Shown piece after piece: positions 13,601 through 33,640 of a stretch of DNA of 64,000 nucleotides (its first letter is position 1; the number at the start of each line of letters is the position of its first letter). A model generated the notes under the pieces. The model was given only the letters and a program-made list of their open reading frames with translations. It was not told where the DNA came from and searched no databases. The stretch is from Tiliqua scincoides. Taxonomy: Eukaryota > Chordata > Lepidosauria > Squamata > Scincidae. The stretch is taken from the NCBI RefSeq assembly GCF_035046505.1, contig NC_089823.1:4146767-4210766 (forward strand). The letters run 5' to 3'. The position numbers and the translations under genes were made by a program.

Positions 13601-16600
13601 AGTGGAATAAGCTGCTGCGTCACATCAGGGTTTCAGCGTCAGGCAGCTGATGGCCCTTTCAAGCAGTACTGTCTGGAATTGGTGACACTAGAGAGAGCAA
13701 TGCTTTATTTCCTTATTCACTGATTTCTGGCTATAGTATTGATACTGATAACAATCTGCCTTGTGCAATGCTGGTATTGTTGGGTGGACCAGCTTCAAAC
13801 CTCACCCCACCTGGCATACTGTGCTGGGGCTGTTGCTTGTCCCGAGTCCTCCTTGCTGCCTCCCCCCCCCCCCCAGCATCCCAGGGCGCCTGAGCACCTG
13901 CTGTGTGTATATGAGGCTCCTGTTCAGGCTCTGGTGGCTCTGCTTTAAAAAAAAAAAATGGTGAAAAGCAACAGTGGGAAGGAACCTGAGTCTTCTGGAG
14001 GGCTGCTGCCTGTCAGAGCAAGTAACACTTGCTAGATATACCAAAGGTCTGACTTGGTGTAAGGCAGCTTCATTGAGTCATATGTGTTGAGTCCCAGTGG
14101 CCAGTCTCCCTTTGAAAACTGCACACAGCTGTGTTGGGGGAGGCAGAATGGCTACACTGGGCATGCACGCTCAACGTATCTAAGGAAACAGTGGCCAGGG
14201 CTGGTATGTTGATGGCCTCTCAGAGCAGCAGAGAATAGTGGCAGGTGGTCGGAAGGGGAAGAAGCAGAGGCTCCATGGAGCTTGTTGTGTTATCTTGGTA
14301 ATCTTCACAACAGCTCCGTAATGTAATCTGCCATATTGCAGATGTGGTGTGGAGGCTACCTATCTTCCCTTCTTTAGCTGCCCAGCATTGTGACTGGGTC
14401 GCAGTGCTGTCTCTGGTCACTCAGTGATGGTGTCATTATGTAATCACTGAACTTCTGGGTTGCCGAGCTCCACACTGTGTGGAGCTTGGCTTAGAGGTGC
14501 ACAGCCTTTCAGGGAACACTGGCTGAGACTACAGTGACTTGCTTAACCTGTCCATGACTGAGGAGAGCTTTAAACTGGGGACACCCCAGTTCATAGCTCA
14601 CGCTCAGCCATTGCACCCACCAGCTTCCCATGTGCTTGTATTTGGGTACCAAATGTCTGTGTTGTGGAAATCGAATTGTTCTTTTAAAAAGCCTCTATAA
14701 ACATTGTGGACATTATATCTTTATTGCAGGGTAGAACCTCTCTTTGGAATGTGTGAGAAGTTTTTACAGGAAGTGGACTCTTTTCAGAGGTATGTCTTTG
14801 TGCCCTCAGTTTCATTCAGCAAGAAAAGTGGTCTGATTTTCATGAACAGCAGAAAAAAGGCCAGATACTGGCCTGTACCTCCTGAGAGTGCAGGCGTGGT
14901 GTTCGCATGGCCAAATGCTTCTCCAATATGTCAAGAAATTTCCTCCAGGAAAAATTTACAGCCCTATGCATGCCTAATCAGAACTAAGTCCCATTATAGT
15001 CAATGGGACTTACTCCCACGTAAGTATGGATAGGATATTGTTCCAGCCCTAGCATCTTATGGGGAAAAGGTTCTACTTTGCCTGCTCTCTGCTGTGACCG
15101 TGTTGTGTTCTAAGTGCAGCAGGGTTGGGGGGGGGGGTTTGGTGTTTGGTGTTAATGTGTGTTTCTCTGTCCCTGCTTCACAGGTGTTTCATTTCTGAGC
15201 TCCCTCACATGCAAGATAGTTTTGTGGACAAACTGCTAGATCTGATGCCCAGACTGGTCACCTCCAAACCTTCTGAAGTAGTCAAGATCCTACAGACAAC
15301 GTTGAGACAGAGTAGCTTCCTTCGCCTTCCTCTTCCAGAGAAGGTTGGTAGCTTGTGGACAGGCATGCATTTTTTGCAGTCTGTATTAGATCCACTCTCT
15401 GTGACCCGGGCCCAGTTCAAATGGCATGGCCGATCTGTGGGATGGCTACTGGGGGGCTGTGTCTTGGGCTCATGCAAGTCCTTCTCCCACCCTTAGCTTC
15501 CTCTCTTTGCTACCTAGTTTGTGATGTTACTTGCCATACATGCCCTGACACACGAGATCAGCGATTTGTCAGTGGCTTTCTTCTCATGCAACTCTGACCT
15601 CACATGATGTCGCTTCTGGGAGACTCTTCTGGATTCTGCTTGTAGGGCAACTGTCTGTCCCTCTCCTCCCCCAGCTCAGCAGCAGAGAAATGTTCTCGAG
15701 GTTGAAGCAAGCAGGAATAGCTGCAGCAACTCTAGAAAAAGAGGAGGCTTGACTCTTCAGCAGCAAAGATACCCAGAGAAAGGATAAACAATAGCTAAAG
15801 ATACTTTTTGCTTATTTATCAGGAAAATTTTTATACGACTTACAGCCCAATCCTATGCTGGAATGGGCAGACTGACTGACCTGCCTTGTATCCAGTGTGG
15901 GCTTGAGGGTGCCTGAGGCTCAGTCTAGGGCAAGGGGAATTCATTCCCCTTACCCTGGATAATGCAGCAGCAGCCCCAATGGGTCTACTTGGATCTGCAC
16001 CAAGTTGCCCGGGAGTGGTGTTAGAATCTGGCACAAGGGCCGGATCCTGGCCCTACCCTCTGCTTGACCCTGGCCCACCTGCTGCCTGCCCTCCCTCTGC
16101 CTGGAAGCCTCCATTCCACCCTCCCCAGATCCCAGCACCGGTCCGACTTTTCCTCTGGCGCCACAGTGCTGGAGGCGGCCTCCCGGCTCCCCAGTCATGG
16201 CTCCGAAGTTGGCACAGGGCATATGTACCGGCCTACAAGGTTAGGATTGCCCCCTCATACTCTGTATTTCCATTTTAAGATATATTTAACATAGTTTACA
16301 GTCCTTAAAACATATTGCTTGCCATTTAATATCAAACAGTCAGAAAAAGCATAATAAAAGCAGCAGAAGAGGGAAACCCTCTGTCAGGAAGCCTCTTTAA
16401 AAACACCTATTGGAATAAAACACCTTTCAAGTCAACTTTTCTCAAAGTGCATTTTTGACCCTTCTGCTGCATTTGGGATGGTTGTTCTTATTGTTTAATA
16501 TGAACGTAGAACACTTCTCAGCTGCTCTAAATATTTGTTAATGCAGCTTCTAGATGGGTTGCCAGGATAGTCTGTTGACTCTGTTAAATTAGAAAAGCGG

Positions 16601-18451
16601 AGTAGAAAACATATCAGCACATTTTCGTGATAAATAAGTATTTACTTGAAGAATTCCTTGCCAGTGGAGAGAGAATCTTTTCTTGCCTTTCTCTGGGGGC
16701 TTCTGCGGCCATTCCCGCTTGGCTAACCTGGAGAACATTCTTTGTCCTTATTGTAGCTCCTCTGCTGCTGTACTTGTACAATAAACGTTGCCTTATCTGG
16801 CATCTCTGGGACTGCAGGGTTGCTGGATATTGTAATTTTCTAGGTATTTGAATGTCTCCATTGTTGTATCTGTCAGTTTCACTGGAGATGCTCTTAGTTT
16901 CACTACAGAGCTGCTGGAAATGCTCTGACCTCTGTGGTTACCAGCAGCATTGGCTGTGAACCAGAAGGTGGGACTGGTGAGCTCACTGACCTGGTTATTG
17001 GAGCTTTCCAAATTGTCAGGTGCCAGATATCACAATTTTACTGTAATTGTAAAATTTTACTGTAACTTTACTGTAATTGTAAATGTGTGTTTCAAGTTTT
17101 CTTTAACAAACAACATCAAGAAATAATGCCTAGACTGTTGAATTGTCACAAAATTTGGACCCTTGTCTCTTTCTTTCACTAGGTTCACAGGGCCACAGCC
17201 ACCATTATTGAGCCAGCAGGAGAATCGGACAATCCACTCCGATTCACATCGGGATTAGTCGTTGCATTGGATGTTGATGCAACTCTGGAACATGTGCAGG
17301 ATCCCCAGGGCACAGTTAAAGTTCAGGTAATGACCATTGGATTACCTTGCTGGTCAGGCTCGGGACTATTTAGTTTGAGCATTACATTGATACTGGTTCT
17401 ATGTCCAGCTGCAGAGAGAAGTCAGAAGGAGATGCATTTTATGCTTCCAGACTCCAACCCTGTCCTGATCTAGCTGGGCTGATGCTAGATTCTTCTTACA
17501 TAAATCCACAATCTGAATTCCTAACTACCCATGCCCAGCAGTGACAAATCCAAAACTTCTCTTCTAGGTATTATATCCTGACGGGCAGGCCCAGGTGATC
17601 CATCCTAAGCCAGCTGATTTTCGAAATCCTGGTCCAGGAAGGCACCGATTGATTACTCAGGTTTACCTCTCACATACTGCCTGGACAGGTAAGGAAGAAT
17701 TTGACATTTGTGCAGCATTTTGTTGTGCTCAGGAAAGTCTACATTGTGTAGGTTTCACTTGAGTGTTGCCTGAGCCTTCAGGATTCTAAAGCTTCGTTCC
17801 TCAGCTGGAGAAATAAGAGGGCGACCTGAGCCATTGCAGCAGGTAGCCCCTCTCCCCCCAAAACCCAGTTCAAATGTCATTTATTTCCATAATGGCCAGT
17901 CTCCTAGAAAATATCATGCCTTAAATAAGGGGTTGGCAACCTGCAGCCTGCAACCTAGATTCAGCTTGCCAGCCAAAGTCCAGCCTGTGTCCAGCCAAGT
18001 CTCTTGCCCAGGCTGTTGCATGCCGAACGGGGAATGGTGGCGCTGTCTGCCCAGGCTCACAAAAGGAAAGGCCTGCAATCTAAAGTGGCACAACTGGATA
18101 TACACTGAATAAACCTGTTAATTGACTTCACCTCTGTACCCAATCAGCTACCAGAAAACCTCCTGTCCTGACCACGTGGGGTGGGTGAGTTGAAAGATAC
18201 AGTTGAAAACAAGTTCCCTTTTTCTGTCTCTTGCCCCTCCCTTGTTTTCCTCCCCAGAGCCTTGTCAAATCGAAGTGCGGCTGCTATTGGCTTATAATTC
18301 TGACCAGAACAGATCCTCCATGAGGCTCCTGAGGCCTGCCTGGGGGGATAGCATGGAGTTTCTTCCACAGCCAGAGAATGGCATTGAGGGAACCATCCCT
18401 TTCAGCAAACCAGTCAAAGTCTATATCATGCCCAAGCCTGCCAGGCGGTGA
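1499..18451 (+). CDS. INTS4: Integrator complex subunit 4 (3' part of the gene)
   Basis: INTS4 is a HEAT/ARM-repeat scaffold of the nuclear Integrator complex. There it holds the INTS9-INTS11 endonuclease that cuts snRNA 3' ends and attenuates mRNA transcription. Fourteen exons join in frame to 638 codons plus TGA: 1499-1673, 3059-3264, 4163-4305, 5499-5614, 5991-6124, 7983-8140, 10372-10465, 11315-11395, 12841-12971, 14730-14789, 15184-15343, 17183-17326, 17568-17688, 18258-18451. The predicted peptide matches the human protein (963 aa as I recall it) from about residue 325 to the end, including the last residues [13 protein letters not shown]. All phases agree. Two introns are unusual, one U12-like and one GC-AG. 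The gene faces AAMDC tail to tail. The N-terminal third lies upstream of the window. The assignment rests on memory of the family, not on a search. Confidence 0.95.
2037..2216. mobile_element. Palindromic MITE, 'AATCCTATCC' family
   Basis: It begins 'gggccaaatcctatccaatt' and ends 'ttggatagtactgggccc'. The central 'gtgctgcatcctg' and 'ggaggcctcc' are shared with the copies at 720 and 55388. It is non-coding and lies in an INTS4 intron. Confidence 0.6.
2492..2811 (+). mobile_element. Non-autonomous hAT element with 8-bp TSD
   Basis: Terminal inverted repeats start CAGGGGTCACCAAACTTTTT, and the right end reads 'ggtttggagacacctg'. It is flanked by a perfect 8-bp target duplication, CTTTAGAG (2484-2491 and 2812-2819). 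The 320-bp body has no transposase. The element at 54749-55064 is the same family in reverse orientation. Confidence 0.88.
3059..3264 (+). CDS. INTS4: INTS4 exon b
   Basis: It encodes (E)[16 protein letters not shown] through LDTVLGVLE, a pair of HEAT repeats. The donor is GCAAGT after GAG, not GT. The reading GAG|GCAAGT joins in frame to GATTCTTCC of the next exon, as in the human peptide LEDSSRD. Confidence 0.93.
3265..4162 (+). other. INTS4 GC-AG intron
   Basis: This 898-bp intron begins GCAAGT and ends TTTAG. I see only a small local duplication around 3340-3420 ('ctagtcttctagtgggctcc' type) and no named repeat or other gene. Confidence 0.7.
4163..4305 (+). CDS. INTS4: INTS4 exon c
   Basis: It encodes [20 protein letters not shown] to TDRDSIWK. 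It ends with two bases of the Lys codon before GTAAGT. This is a HEAT-repeat region. Confidence 0.93.
4803..5128 (+). repeat. L2 LINE 3' end fragment
   Basis: It starts 'gtagtggcaccaatgttatg', runs through 'cttgacttgagaatggctcc', and ends with 'aagccgccctgggtcccttt', 'gagaagggcggaata' and a short ATT run. The same order forms the 3' end of the L2 copy at 35316-36317, so this is a 5'-truncated copy of that family. Confidence 0.75.
5204..5414. mobile_element. Palindromic hAT-type MITE with 8-bp TSD
   Basis: Ends CAATGGTGTAGCTAGAGG and CTAGCTATGCCACTG form long inverted repeats, with 'gcactaagttttgcaggga' inverted further in. It is flanked by GTAACAGC on both sides (5196-5203 and 5415-5422). 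The family 'CAGTGGCATAGCTAG' also gives the palindromes at 41748-41964 and near 27340-27450. Confidence 0.82.
5499..5614 (+). CDS. INTS4: INTS4 exon d
   Basis: It encodes [20 protein letters not shown] to EPDMDDPA and stops one base into the Tyr codon. The donor is GTATCCTTTT, the U12-type consensus. The peptide is nearly identical to the human one. Confidence 0.93.
5615..5990 (+). other. INTS4 U12-type intron
   Basis: The intron of 376 bp begins GTATCCTTTT, a perfect match to the minor-spliceosome 5' site. It has 'ttttccttaaactg' at about 5966-5978, close to the U12 branch consensus TTCCTTAAC. The branch A would lie about 15-17 bases before the ATAG acceptor, as expected for U12 introns. 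There is no long polypyrimidine tract next to the acceptor. Confidence 0.85.
5991..6124 (+). CDS. INTS4: INTS4 exon e
   Basis: It encodes (Y)[19 protein letters not shown] to LSHLVPPLR and ends in phase 0 before GTAAGT. The acceptor is AAATAG, belonging to the U12-like intron. Confidence 0.93.
6446..6570 (+). mobile_element. 5S rRNA-derived SINE with LINE-type tail
   Basis: Positions 6446-6535 match vertebrate 5S rRNA from about nucleotide 30 to its end: GATCTCGTCTGATCTC, AAGCTAAGCAGGGTC, CCTGGTTAGTACTTGGAT and GGTGCTGTAGGCTT. The match therefore includes the internal promoter boxes. Positions 6536-6568 are a 33-nt tail identical to the 3' end of the LINE at 36730-40649. The first third of the 5S unit is missing or too diverged to see. 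5S-headed SINEs with RTE-type tails are known in squamates, so the class is not new, but the exact partner LINE is present here. Confidence 0.85.
6618..6880 (+). repeat. CR1 LINE fragment (RT C-terminus)
   Basis: It matches the region of the longer CR1 at about 52040-52280: 'agagcgaccaacatgattac', 'ggggacatgatagagac' and 'aggggacatccactaaaatt'. It is broken by indels. An oppositely oriented CR1 follows at once. Confidence 0.75.
6903..7441 (-). repeat. CR1 LINE 3' fragment
   Basis: Read on the minus strand it gives the CR1 C-terminal peptide [20 protein letters not shown] and the 3' UTR. It lies head on to the plus-strand fragment at 6618-6880. The two are separate insertions or a rearranged pair. 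Confidence 0.78.
7983..8140 (+). CDS. INTS4: INTS4 exon f
   Basis: It encodes [20 protein letters not shown] to QELLEFTIR, ending with CG of the Arg codon before GTAAGG. The stretch before [15 protein letters not shown] differs from the human sequence and looks like a variable linker. Confidence 0.92.
9020..9560 (+). repeat. Old L2-like 3' fragments
   Basis: 'agactgtggaactcccttcc' at about 9066 is an L2-type C-terminal remnant. Around 9440-9560 the tail 'gtgaacccttttgggacaaa' with 'tatgtaaatcgctt' recurs as at 260-405. Both are decayed copies in an INTS4 intron. Confidence 0.45.
9845..10050 (+). repeat. Old CR1-like RT fragment
   Basis: The translation, with frame changes, reads like a CR1 RT segment: 'agctttccgacaaagttcct' corresponds to the AFDTVPHQRL region seen intact at 51350. 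It is heavily decayed. Confidence 0.5.
10372..10465 (+). CDS. INTS4: INTS4 exon g
   Basis: It encodes (R)[19 protein letters not shown] to CQLLLIK, phase 0 at the end. The donor is GTGTGC, a weak but usable GT site. The peptide is nearly as in human. Confidence 0.93.
11315..11395 (+). CDS. INTS4: INTS4 exon h
   Basis: A symmetric 27-codon exon, [20 protein letters not shown] to AAAKQ, phase 0 on both sides. The acceptor is TTGCAG and the donor GTAAAG. Confidence 0.93.
11396..12840 (+). other. INTS4 intron without recognised repeats
   Basis: Two short C/G homopolymer runs (about 11625 and 12220) are the only marked structure. I see no gene or named element in it. Confidence 0.5.
12841..12971 (+). 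CDS. INTS4: INTS4 exon i
   Basis: It encodes [20 protein letters not shown] to [11 protein letters not shown] plus GG. The peptide matches the human [10 protein letters not shown] region. The donor is GTAAGG. Confidence 0.94.
13245..13393 (-). repeat. CR1 3' UTR fragment
   Basis: It reads 'aagaacataagaacagcccc' then 'catctagtccagcttcctgg' and 'gaccggcatcctgg'-like text, the complement of the CR1 3' end. The rest of this intron to 14729 shows only small fragments, such as 'taaggcagcttcattgagtc' near 14060. Confidence 0.75.
14730..14789 (+). CDS. INTS4: INTS4 exon j
   Basis: A short 60-bp exon, (G)[19 protein letters not shown] plus AG. The acceptor is TTGCAG and the donor GTATGT. It is conserved with human [17 protein letters not shown]. 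Confidence 0.92.
14960..15050. repeat. Short hairpin MITE ('AATCCTATGC' family)
   Basis: It reads 'cagccctatgcatgc', 'aactaagtcccattatagtc', 'aatgggacttactcccacgt' and 'ggataggat'. The two arms fold on each other. Copies occur near 29668, 29820, 35069, 36375, 41160, 43648 and 47008. Confidence 0.65.
15184..15343 (+). CDS. INTS4: INTS4 exon k
   Basis: It encodes (R)[19 protein letters not shown] to RLPLPEK, phase 0 at the end. The donor is GTTGGT. This is a HEAT-like helical region, well conserved. Confidence 0.94.
15843..16253. mobile_element. Larger MITE of the 'CCAATCCTA' family
   Basis: The left end 'cagcccaatcctatgctgg' and right end 'aggttaggattgccccc' are inverted. The GC-rich interior has no coding capacity. 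It is probably a longer relative of the MITE at 720-922. Confidence 0.5.
17183..17326 (+). CDS. INTS4: INTS4 exon l
   Basis: A symmetric exon of 48 codons, [20 protein letters not shown] to TVKVQ. It opens the C-terminal beta-rich part, with [19 protein letters not shown] as in human. Confidence 0.95.
17568..17688 (+). CDS. INTS4: INTS4 exon m
   Basis: It encodes [20 protein letters not shown] to VYLSHTAWT plus one base. Only the upstream intron of 241 bp separates it from the previous exon. Confidence 0.95.
18258..18451 (+). CDS. INTS4: INTS4 last coding exon
   Basis: It encodes (E)[14 protein letters not shown] and then a segment unlike human ([15 protein letters not shown]), before returning to the conserved [19 protein letters not shown] and ARR. 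TGA is at 18449-18451. The divergent middle is a loop that varies between vertebrates as far as I recall. Confidence 0.95.
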
Positions 18452-19815
18452 CACTGTTCTTTGAAACTTTGTGTGATTCTTTGAAACTACTTGATGGGAT
18501 TACTGGCAGAGGTCAGAACAGCTTCAAGCTTGGATGGAAAGCACAAGTTGGTGATCAAGTCAAGGTTGCAGCATAACAAAAATGCCTTCCTCCTCTTAAA
18601 GTGGAGCAACTTTTTTCTCTAGAGAACCTACAGACATTATTGGTGAACAGTGACATGAATTGGAGGTACTGAATCCCTTGAGCATCTGACTTTCCACCTT
18701 GCCCTGTGAAGTTCATGTCAGCCTCTTGTTGAAGAAGCAGCACATGACCATGGCCTAGCTGCCATCAGAAGCATCAGACCAACTTGCACAACAGGAAGTG
18801 TCCTAGTAGAGTTAATGGGGATCATGATTCAAACACCTAGTGCTTGTTTTCTCCCCTTCACCTCTCCCCACCCTAGCCAAATGCCAAAAATGAACCCAAA
18901 AGTATGCAAAGAGATTTGGATTTGATGGCATGCAGGTATTCAATAATGCTATTTCCCCCTCCTCTCCTTGTTCCTGAAAGAACAATCAGTTGTTCTTTCC
19001 TTAAAGGGACACTAGCTCTTTTTTTCCCCAATGGAAAAAGAACCCTTAAGGAGCCCTTCAGACAGACCATCTCAGTAAGACAAATGCAGCCCAACAGACA
19101 GCTATGACAGCCCTGACTTTATAAGCCACTTGTTCTTGCTGCATGCCCAGGGCTGTGAAAACAGGAGGCTTGCCAGGCACCTGCTAGACTGTGTTGGCTT
19201 GGTGGGTCTGCACACCTTGGTTTAAGCTTTTGGAATACCAAGGAGTTGGGAACGTGTCTCTCACTTGTGCAGATCTTTTTCTGTCCGTGCCTCAGCTTCC
19301 TATTTTCAGTAGTTGTGCTCAGTCTTTCCTCACAGTTTATGCGGTCCTCACACACTGCAGCATCAGTGGGTCACTATAGCTATTCCACCCCAGCTCCTCC
19401 GATCTTGAGCAGATTCAGGCTGGTTACTGACTGCAGTGTGGATGGCAGCCAGCAGGACCAGCCGTGAGGCTACCCACTCAGAATGGTTTATTGTCTTAAC
19501 ACTGTTGCTGCTTGAATCTCTGAGAAAAATGTCTCTTGGGCCTTGCACACCCATAAAACAGTGTCTTGGCATGCCCCATAAGTCCCTGACCTGGCTTGGA
19601 GAACTCATGAACTCCCTCTAAGCACATCAGGGTGTGGCATTTTTATTAAGATGGTCGTGCTACACCAACAGGTTTACAAGGATGTATGTGGCTGTAGAAA
19701 AGCAAACACACATTTGAAGCAGAAAAAGTAATTTTGTTATACAGATAACTTTTCATGCAAAAGCTCACTCTCCACTGTACACTTTCTATAATAAAATGGA
19801 AAAGAAAACATCTGT
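18452..19815 (+). other. INTS4: INTS4 3' UTR
   Basis: It runs from the stop codon to just past the first convincing poly(A) signal. No repeat is recognised in it. The end is inferred from the signal and the downstream T/GT-rich stretch, not from transcript data. Confidence 0.7.
19790..19795 (+). promoter_or_regulatory. INTS4: INTS4 poly(A) signal AATAAA
   Basis: A canonical AATAAA is followed 20-45 bases on by 'tctgtgtttttgtttttg', a typical GU/U-rich downstream element. Confidence 0.8.
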
Positions 19816-19839
19816 GTTTTTGTTTTTGTTTATTTTTAG

Positions 19840-22690
19840 ATTTGTGAATGCCAGGGTGTGAGGCTGCGGGGGTCTGAGTGTGTGACTGGTTGGTAGACTG
19901 CAGCCTGAAAGCAAAATGGCTGGAACACCAGCTAGCCTGGCATCACAGGGTAATGCCCGTTTCCTTGCACAGAGGAGAAAGAAATGCAGTGTGTGGGAGA
20001 ATTTCCCCCACCCCCATCTCTGCTTGCTTGCTGCCGTCTCCTCCTACACTCCCTGACACACAGAGATAAGCAAAATACACCAAGGCACATTAGCTTGTCG
20101 GTAGATGAACAGACATTCCTGGCTCCAAGCCCAGAAAGAGCCCTGTGCTGCAACAGAGTTTGCTGGTGCAGCTCAGTGATAGAAGACCACCCCCACCCCC
20201 CATTACAGTTGATAAAGCAAGTGTATCGTGACTCCCTCAGGCGTATATATTGCAGCCCCTGGGGACTCAGTGGTTCTCCAGTAATCCTGTGGCAAGACAA
20301 GAGTTCCATGCAGAATTGAGGGTTTGGATCAGATGAAGACAAGAGCTGGCTCGCATGAGTTTGGCTTGTGCTGCCAGGTAGCAGGGGTCAGAGCTGAGCC
20401 TATCTTTCTTGCAAAAAGCCCCAAGTTCAGTTCTTGCCAGGTTTAAGAGCCTCGGATTGCAAGCCCAGGAGAGATCTCTAGTAGAGAATGCCTATGTGTC
20501 AAGGCAGAATACTGCTCAGGTTCAAACATCCTTGAATCAGTGTGTGTGATGTGATTTTTTTTTGGGGGTGTGTGTATGTGTGTTCAGTCTCTTGAGTGCA
20601 CAAGGTGCATTTTATGTACAAGCAATACAGTGTCTTGACAGGGATTCTCAATTTTTGGCAGTGTACCAATGTGTATGTGACACAAAGGGCTTGAAGAATA
20701 CATCAAAAAATGAAGTGACTGCATCGATCACTCAGTGCCTCTTGAAATGGGAGGAGGGACGAACCATGCATCCCTGATTTCTTTTCCAGAGTGCAGACAG
20801 CAGGATCAATAGAGAAAAAAGGGCCTCATTGCCTGTGCTGGAACTGAAAGGTGCATGGGCACCCTAGAAGCATTGCACAGGCTGCCTGGCAATGTGAAGC
20901 TAGACCTGAATCATCAACAACACAGGTTGTGAAATGGGGGGGGGGGGGGCATTTCAGCTCGGGATTGTGAGGTGAGATCTCTCCAACATTTACAGAGCTC
21001 CTGGTAGCAAGTGGCCACAGTGCCCTGTTGTCCTTCCTCTCCCCCAACTGTTGAAGGATGCTGTGTAATGTAGTCACCCAGCTTTTGGTCAGCAGGAGTG
21101 TCACAGCTGACACTAGGAGAGGCAGGGGTAGCAGCAAAACAGTGGCCCCCAAAAAGGAGAACTCCCAAATTTAGCCAAAAGTTCTAAACTGCCCTATCTG
21201 TAGTTTCAGCAAGGCTGGTGGAGAGTTAACTAAGACAATACACACATTTTTGAATGTTCTGTCCTGTGTTTGGATCTTGATCACTCTGCTTGACCATCAA
21301 TGCTATATGCTATGTGGATGGGCATGTTCCTGCTGGTTCTGCTAGACCTTTCAGTGGCCTTCAGTACCACTGACCATGGTATCCTTCTGGATTACATCTC
21401 TAAGGGTTAGGTCTGGAAGGCCAGCCCAACATTGTGCCATTTCCTGTTCTAGCTGGAGGGGATGATGCCAAAGGTATTGTTAAGAGACTACGGCTCAGCC
21501 CCGTGGCCTTTGGGGTACCAAAGAGCTGTATCTTGTCTCCTATGTTCACTACATGAAACCGGAGAGGCTTCCCTGATGTGGGCTCAGGTTGCATGAGCCT
21601 CAGGAGAGGGGGGGGCAGATTTTGGGCCCTTGATATCTTAAGGACTGCCTTCTGCCATTCAAATCATTACAATCTTTAGGGGAGGCTCTGCTCTGCATGC
21701 TGTCATTTGACAGACTCAATTTGTATGCATGTTATGACCAGTTGTAGACCTACCATTTGGTCTGATGGGACAAATGCCCCCAGGCACAAACCTCTAGGAC
21801 CCCGCAGAAGCCTCTCTGAGGTGGGGGAGGGGGTGTGTGAATTTTTGCATGGGAATGGTGGTGGTGGTGACAGCCTGTGGGGGGGGGGGGCTGCATTACA
21901 AATCTTTGCCCTGGCGCCATTACAGACCTTTGCCAGGCTGAACACTCTATCTCAGAGTTTTCAATTTCAATGGCCTTTCAAATAACACATATTCACTCAC
22001 TCACTCTGTTCTTTTACTGGGCCTTTGAAGCATTAACCTGAACAGGGAGTGGTTTGTGGCTGCTCTTGGAGTTTCTGGTCATTTCGCTGTCTGATTAGTT
22101 TTATTATATTTATTTACTGTTTCCATGTTTAGCTGTAAAGTAAAAGGTTTACCATTAGCCAGATGGGATAAAAATACTTAAGCATTCATTTTAATTGTTA
22201 TACAGAGGATTCATACTCTGTCCACCACCCAATCAAATCCCATGGTCTACTCTGCAAGGACAAGGCATATCACACCAAAGGCTCTTGCATATCACCACCA
22301 TGCAGTGGTGTAGGCTCTAACAAACACAACTCAAGTGCTGCAGCAACTTGGAATGCTAGAACTGGACTGTGTTATGCATAGACTAGCCTGAGTCAGATGT
22401 GGCTGAAGTGAAGTTTTTGGGTCCATCTATCCCACCCACCCCCAAGATCAAATCCATACTTCTTTCTCCATTTTGACCTCTCATCATGGAATCTCGTGCC
22501 CAAACCCTACTGAAACAAGAATCAAACTGAAAAAGGATTGCAGTCACTCTTTAGCCTTCCATGCTAACACTAGTGACTTCAGGTTTGTGCAGGGACTCCA
22601 CATCCTCAGGATCCCACAGTGCTGAAGAGCTTTTCACTTCCCAAATCTCTTTCTCTTTTAGCACAGACTGAGAAACGCAGAAGCTGCAGC
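19840..22690. other. INTS4-AAMDC convergent intergenic region
   Basis: About 2.9 kb lies between the two opposing poly(A) signals. Apart from the L2 remnant at 21290-21700 and G runs near 20935 and 21880, I see no gene, RNA or clear repeat. Confidence 0.6.
21290..21700 (+). repeat. Decayed L2 LINE RT fragment
   Basis: The translation contains LLVLLDLSVAFSTTDHGILL, the RT motif-A region of L2 LINEs (usual form LDLSAAFDTVDH). The catalytic Asp of the AFD triplet is replaced (AFS), and later text needs frame changes. It is an old fragment. Confidence 0.7.
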
Positions 22691-22707
22691 TGACATGAGA
22701 CGGCACC

Positions 22708-22713
22708 TTTATT
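22708..22713 (-). promoter_or_regulatory. AAMDC: AAMDC poly(A) signal AATAAA
   Basis: TTTATT on the plus strand, AATAAA in the gene's direction, 47 bases past the stop codon. This gives a very short 3' UTR of about 65-70 bases. Confidence 0.75.
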
Positions 22714-22759
22714 CACACAAAGGCACAAGACAGGAGAGAGTGGAGCTCCAGAGAATGCT

Positions 22760-32786
<10,027 letters not shown>

Positions 32787-33060
32787 TCAACCAAATCAGC
32801 CCTGTTGATCAAAAAGCTGTGGATGGACCAGCATTGAGCACATACGTAGCCATTAAAGCCAGATGTATATCTCAGAAAAAGGGTTGGCCATCATCAGAAT
32901 GGAGAAAAACACACAGAATGTATCTCTGGGGACAACATTTACCTTTCGGAAAATCAGGTGCAAACAGGTTACTAGTCCTTATAGTACCACTAATACACTT
33001 AAAAACCTGTAAGCAATGCCTGCTCAAGTATCAAAAGCATTGGGGGATACTGACTAAGAT

Positions 33061-33640
33061 ATTGAATAACAGCCCAAACCTGAGCTGCCCGGAGTTGCGG
33101 GACCCGGCAGCTCCGTGGAGGGCTCCCCCTGGATCCAGCACCTCCCACGCTACCAGGGGAGGCTCCTTGGAAGAAGGGCACGTTTGTCCCCTTCCCCTGA
33201 GTAAGGGAAGCAGCCCTGCAATGGGGCTACTCACTTTAGCAGCAACTGTTTGGTCGCCACTAAAATAAAGGCGCTTGTGTAGGGTGAGCAGCCCTGCCCA
33301 AGTGCCTTGGATCCTGTGGAGCTCAGCTCCGCAGATCCGCCTCTCCCCCTCTCCCCCTCCCCCAACATGCCTCCCCCACACCCCAGGCCATGCCTCCCTG
33401 GAACGCCTCCCCCACGCCCCCGACCACGCCCCCATCTCCCGTTCTGCAACCTGGCGGTCATGGAGACCGCCTGGGCGCCTGCTGCGCGCTGGGTCAGTGC
33501 CGGCCGGAGCTGGGCTAGCTCCGGCGGGAGCCCGGCGGTAAGCCTCGCAAACATGTTTTAGGGCCTGTTTGTGACTGTGGTTCGCGCTGTGGAGGCGCAG
33601 CACGGACCACAGGATCGGGCTCTTAGGCAGCCAATTGTTA
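33061..33640. repeat. GC-rich repeat-like block, possible MITE
   Basis: It begins 'acagcccaaacctgagctgc' and ends 'ccacaggatcgggctctt', weak inverted ends like those of the 15843-16253 element. The C-rich interior gives long chance ORFs on both strands. The family is uncertain. Confidence 0.35.
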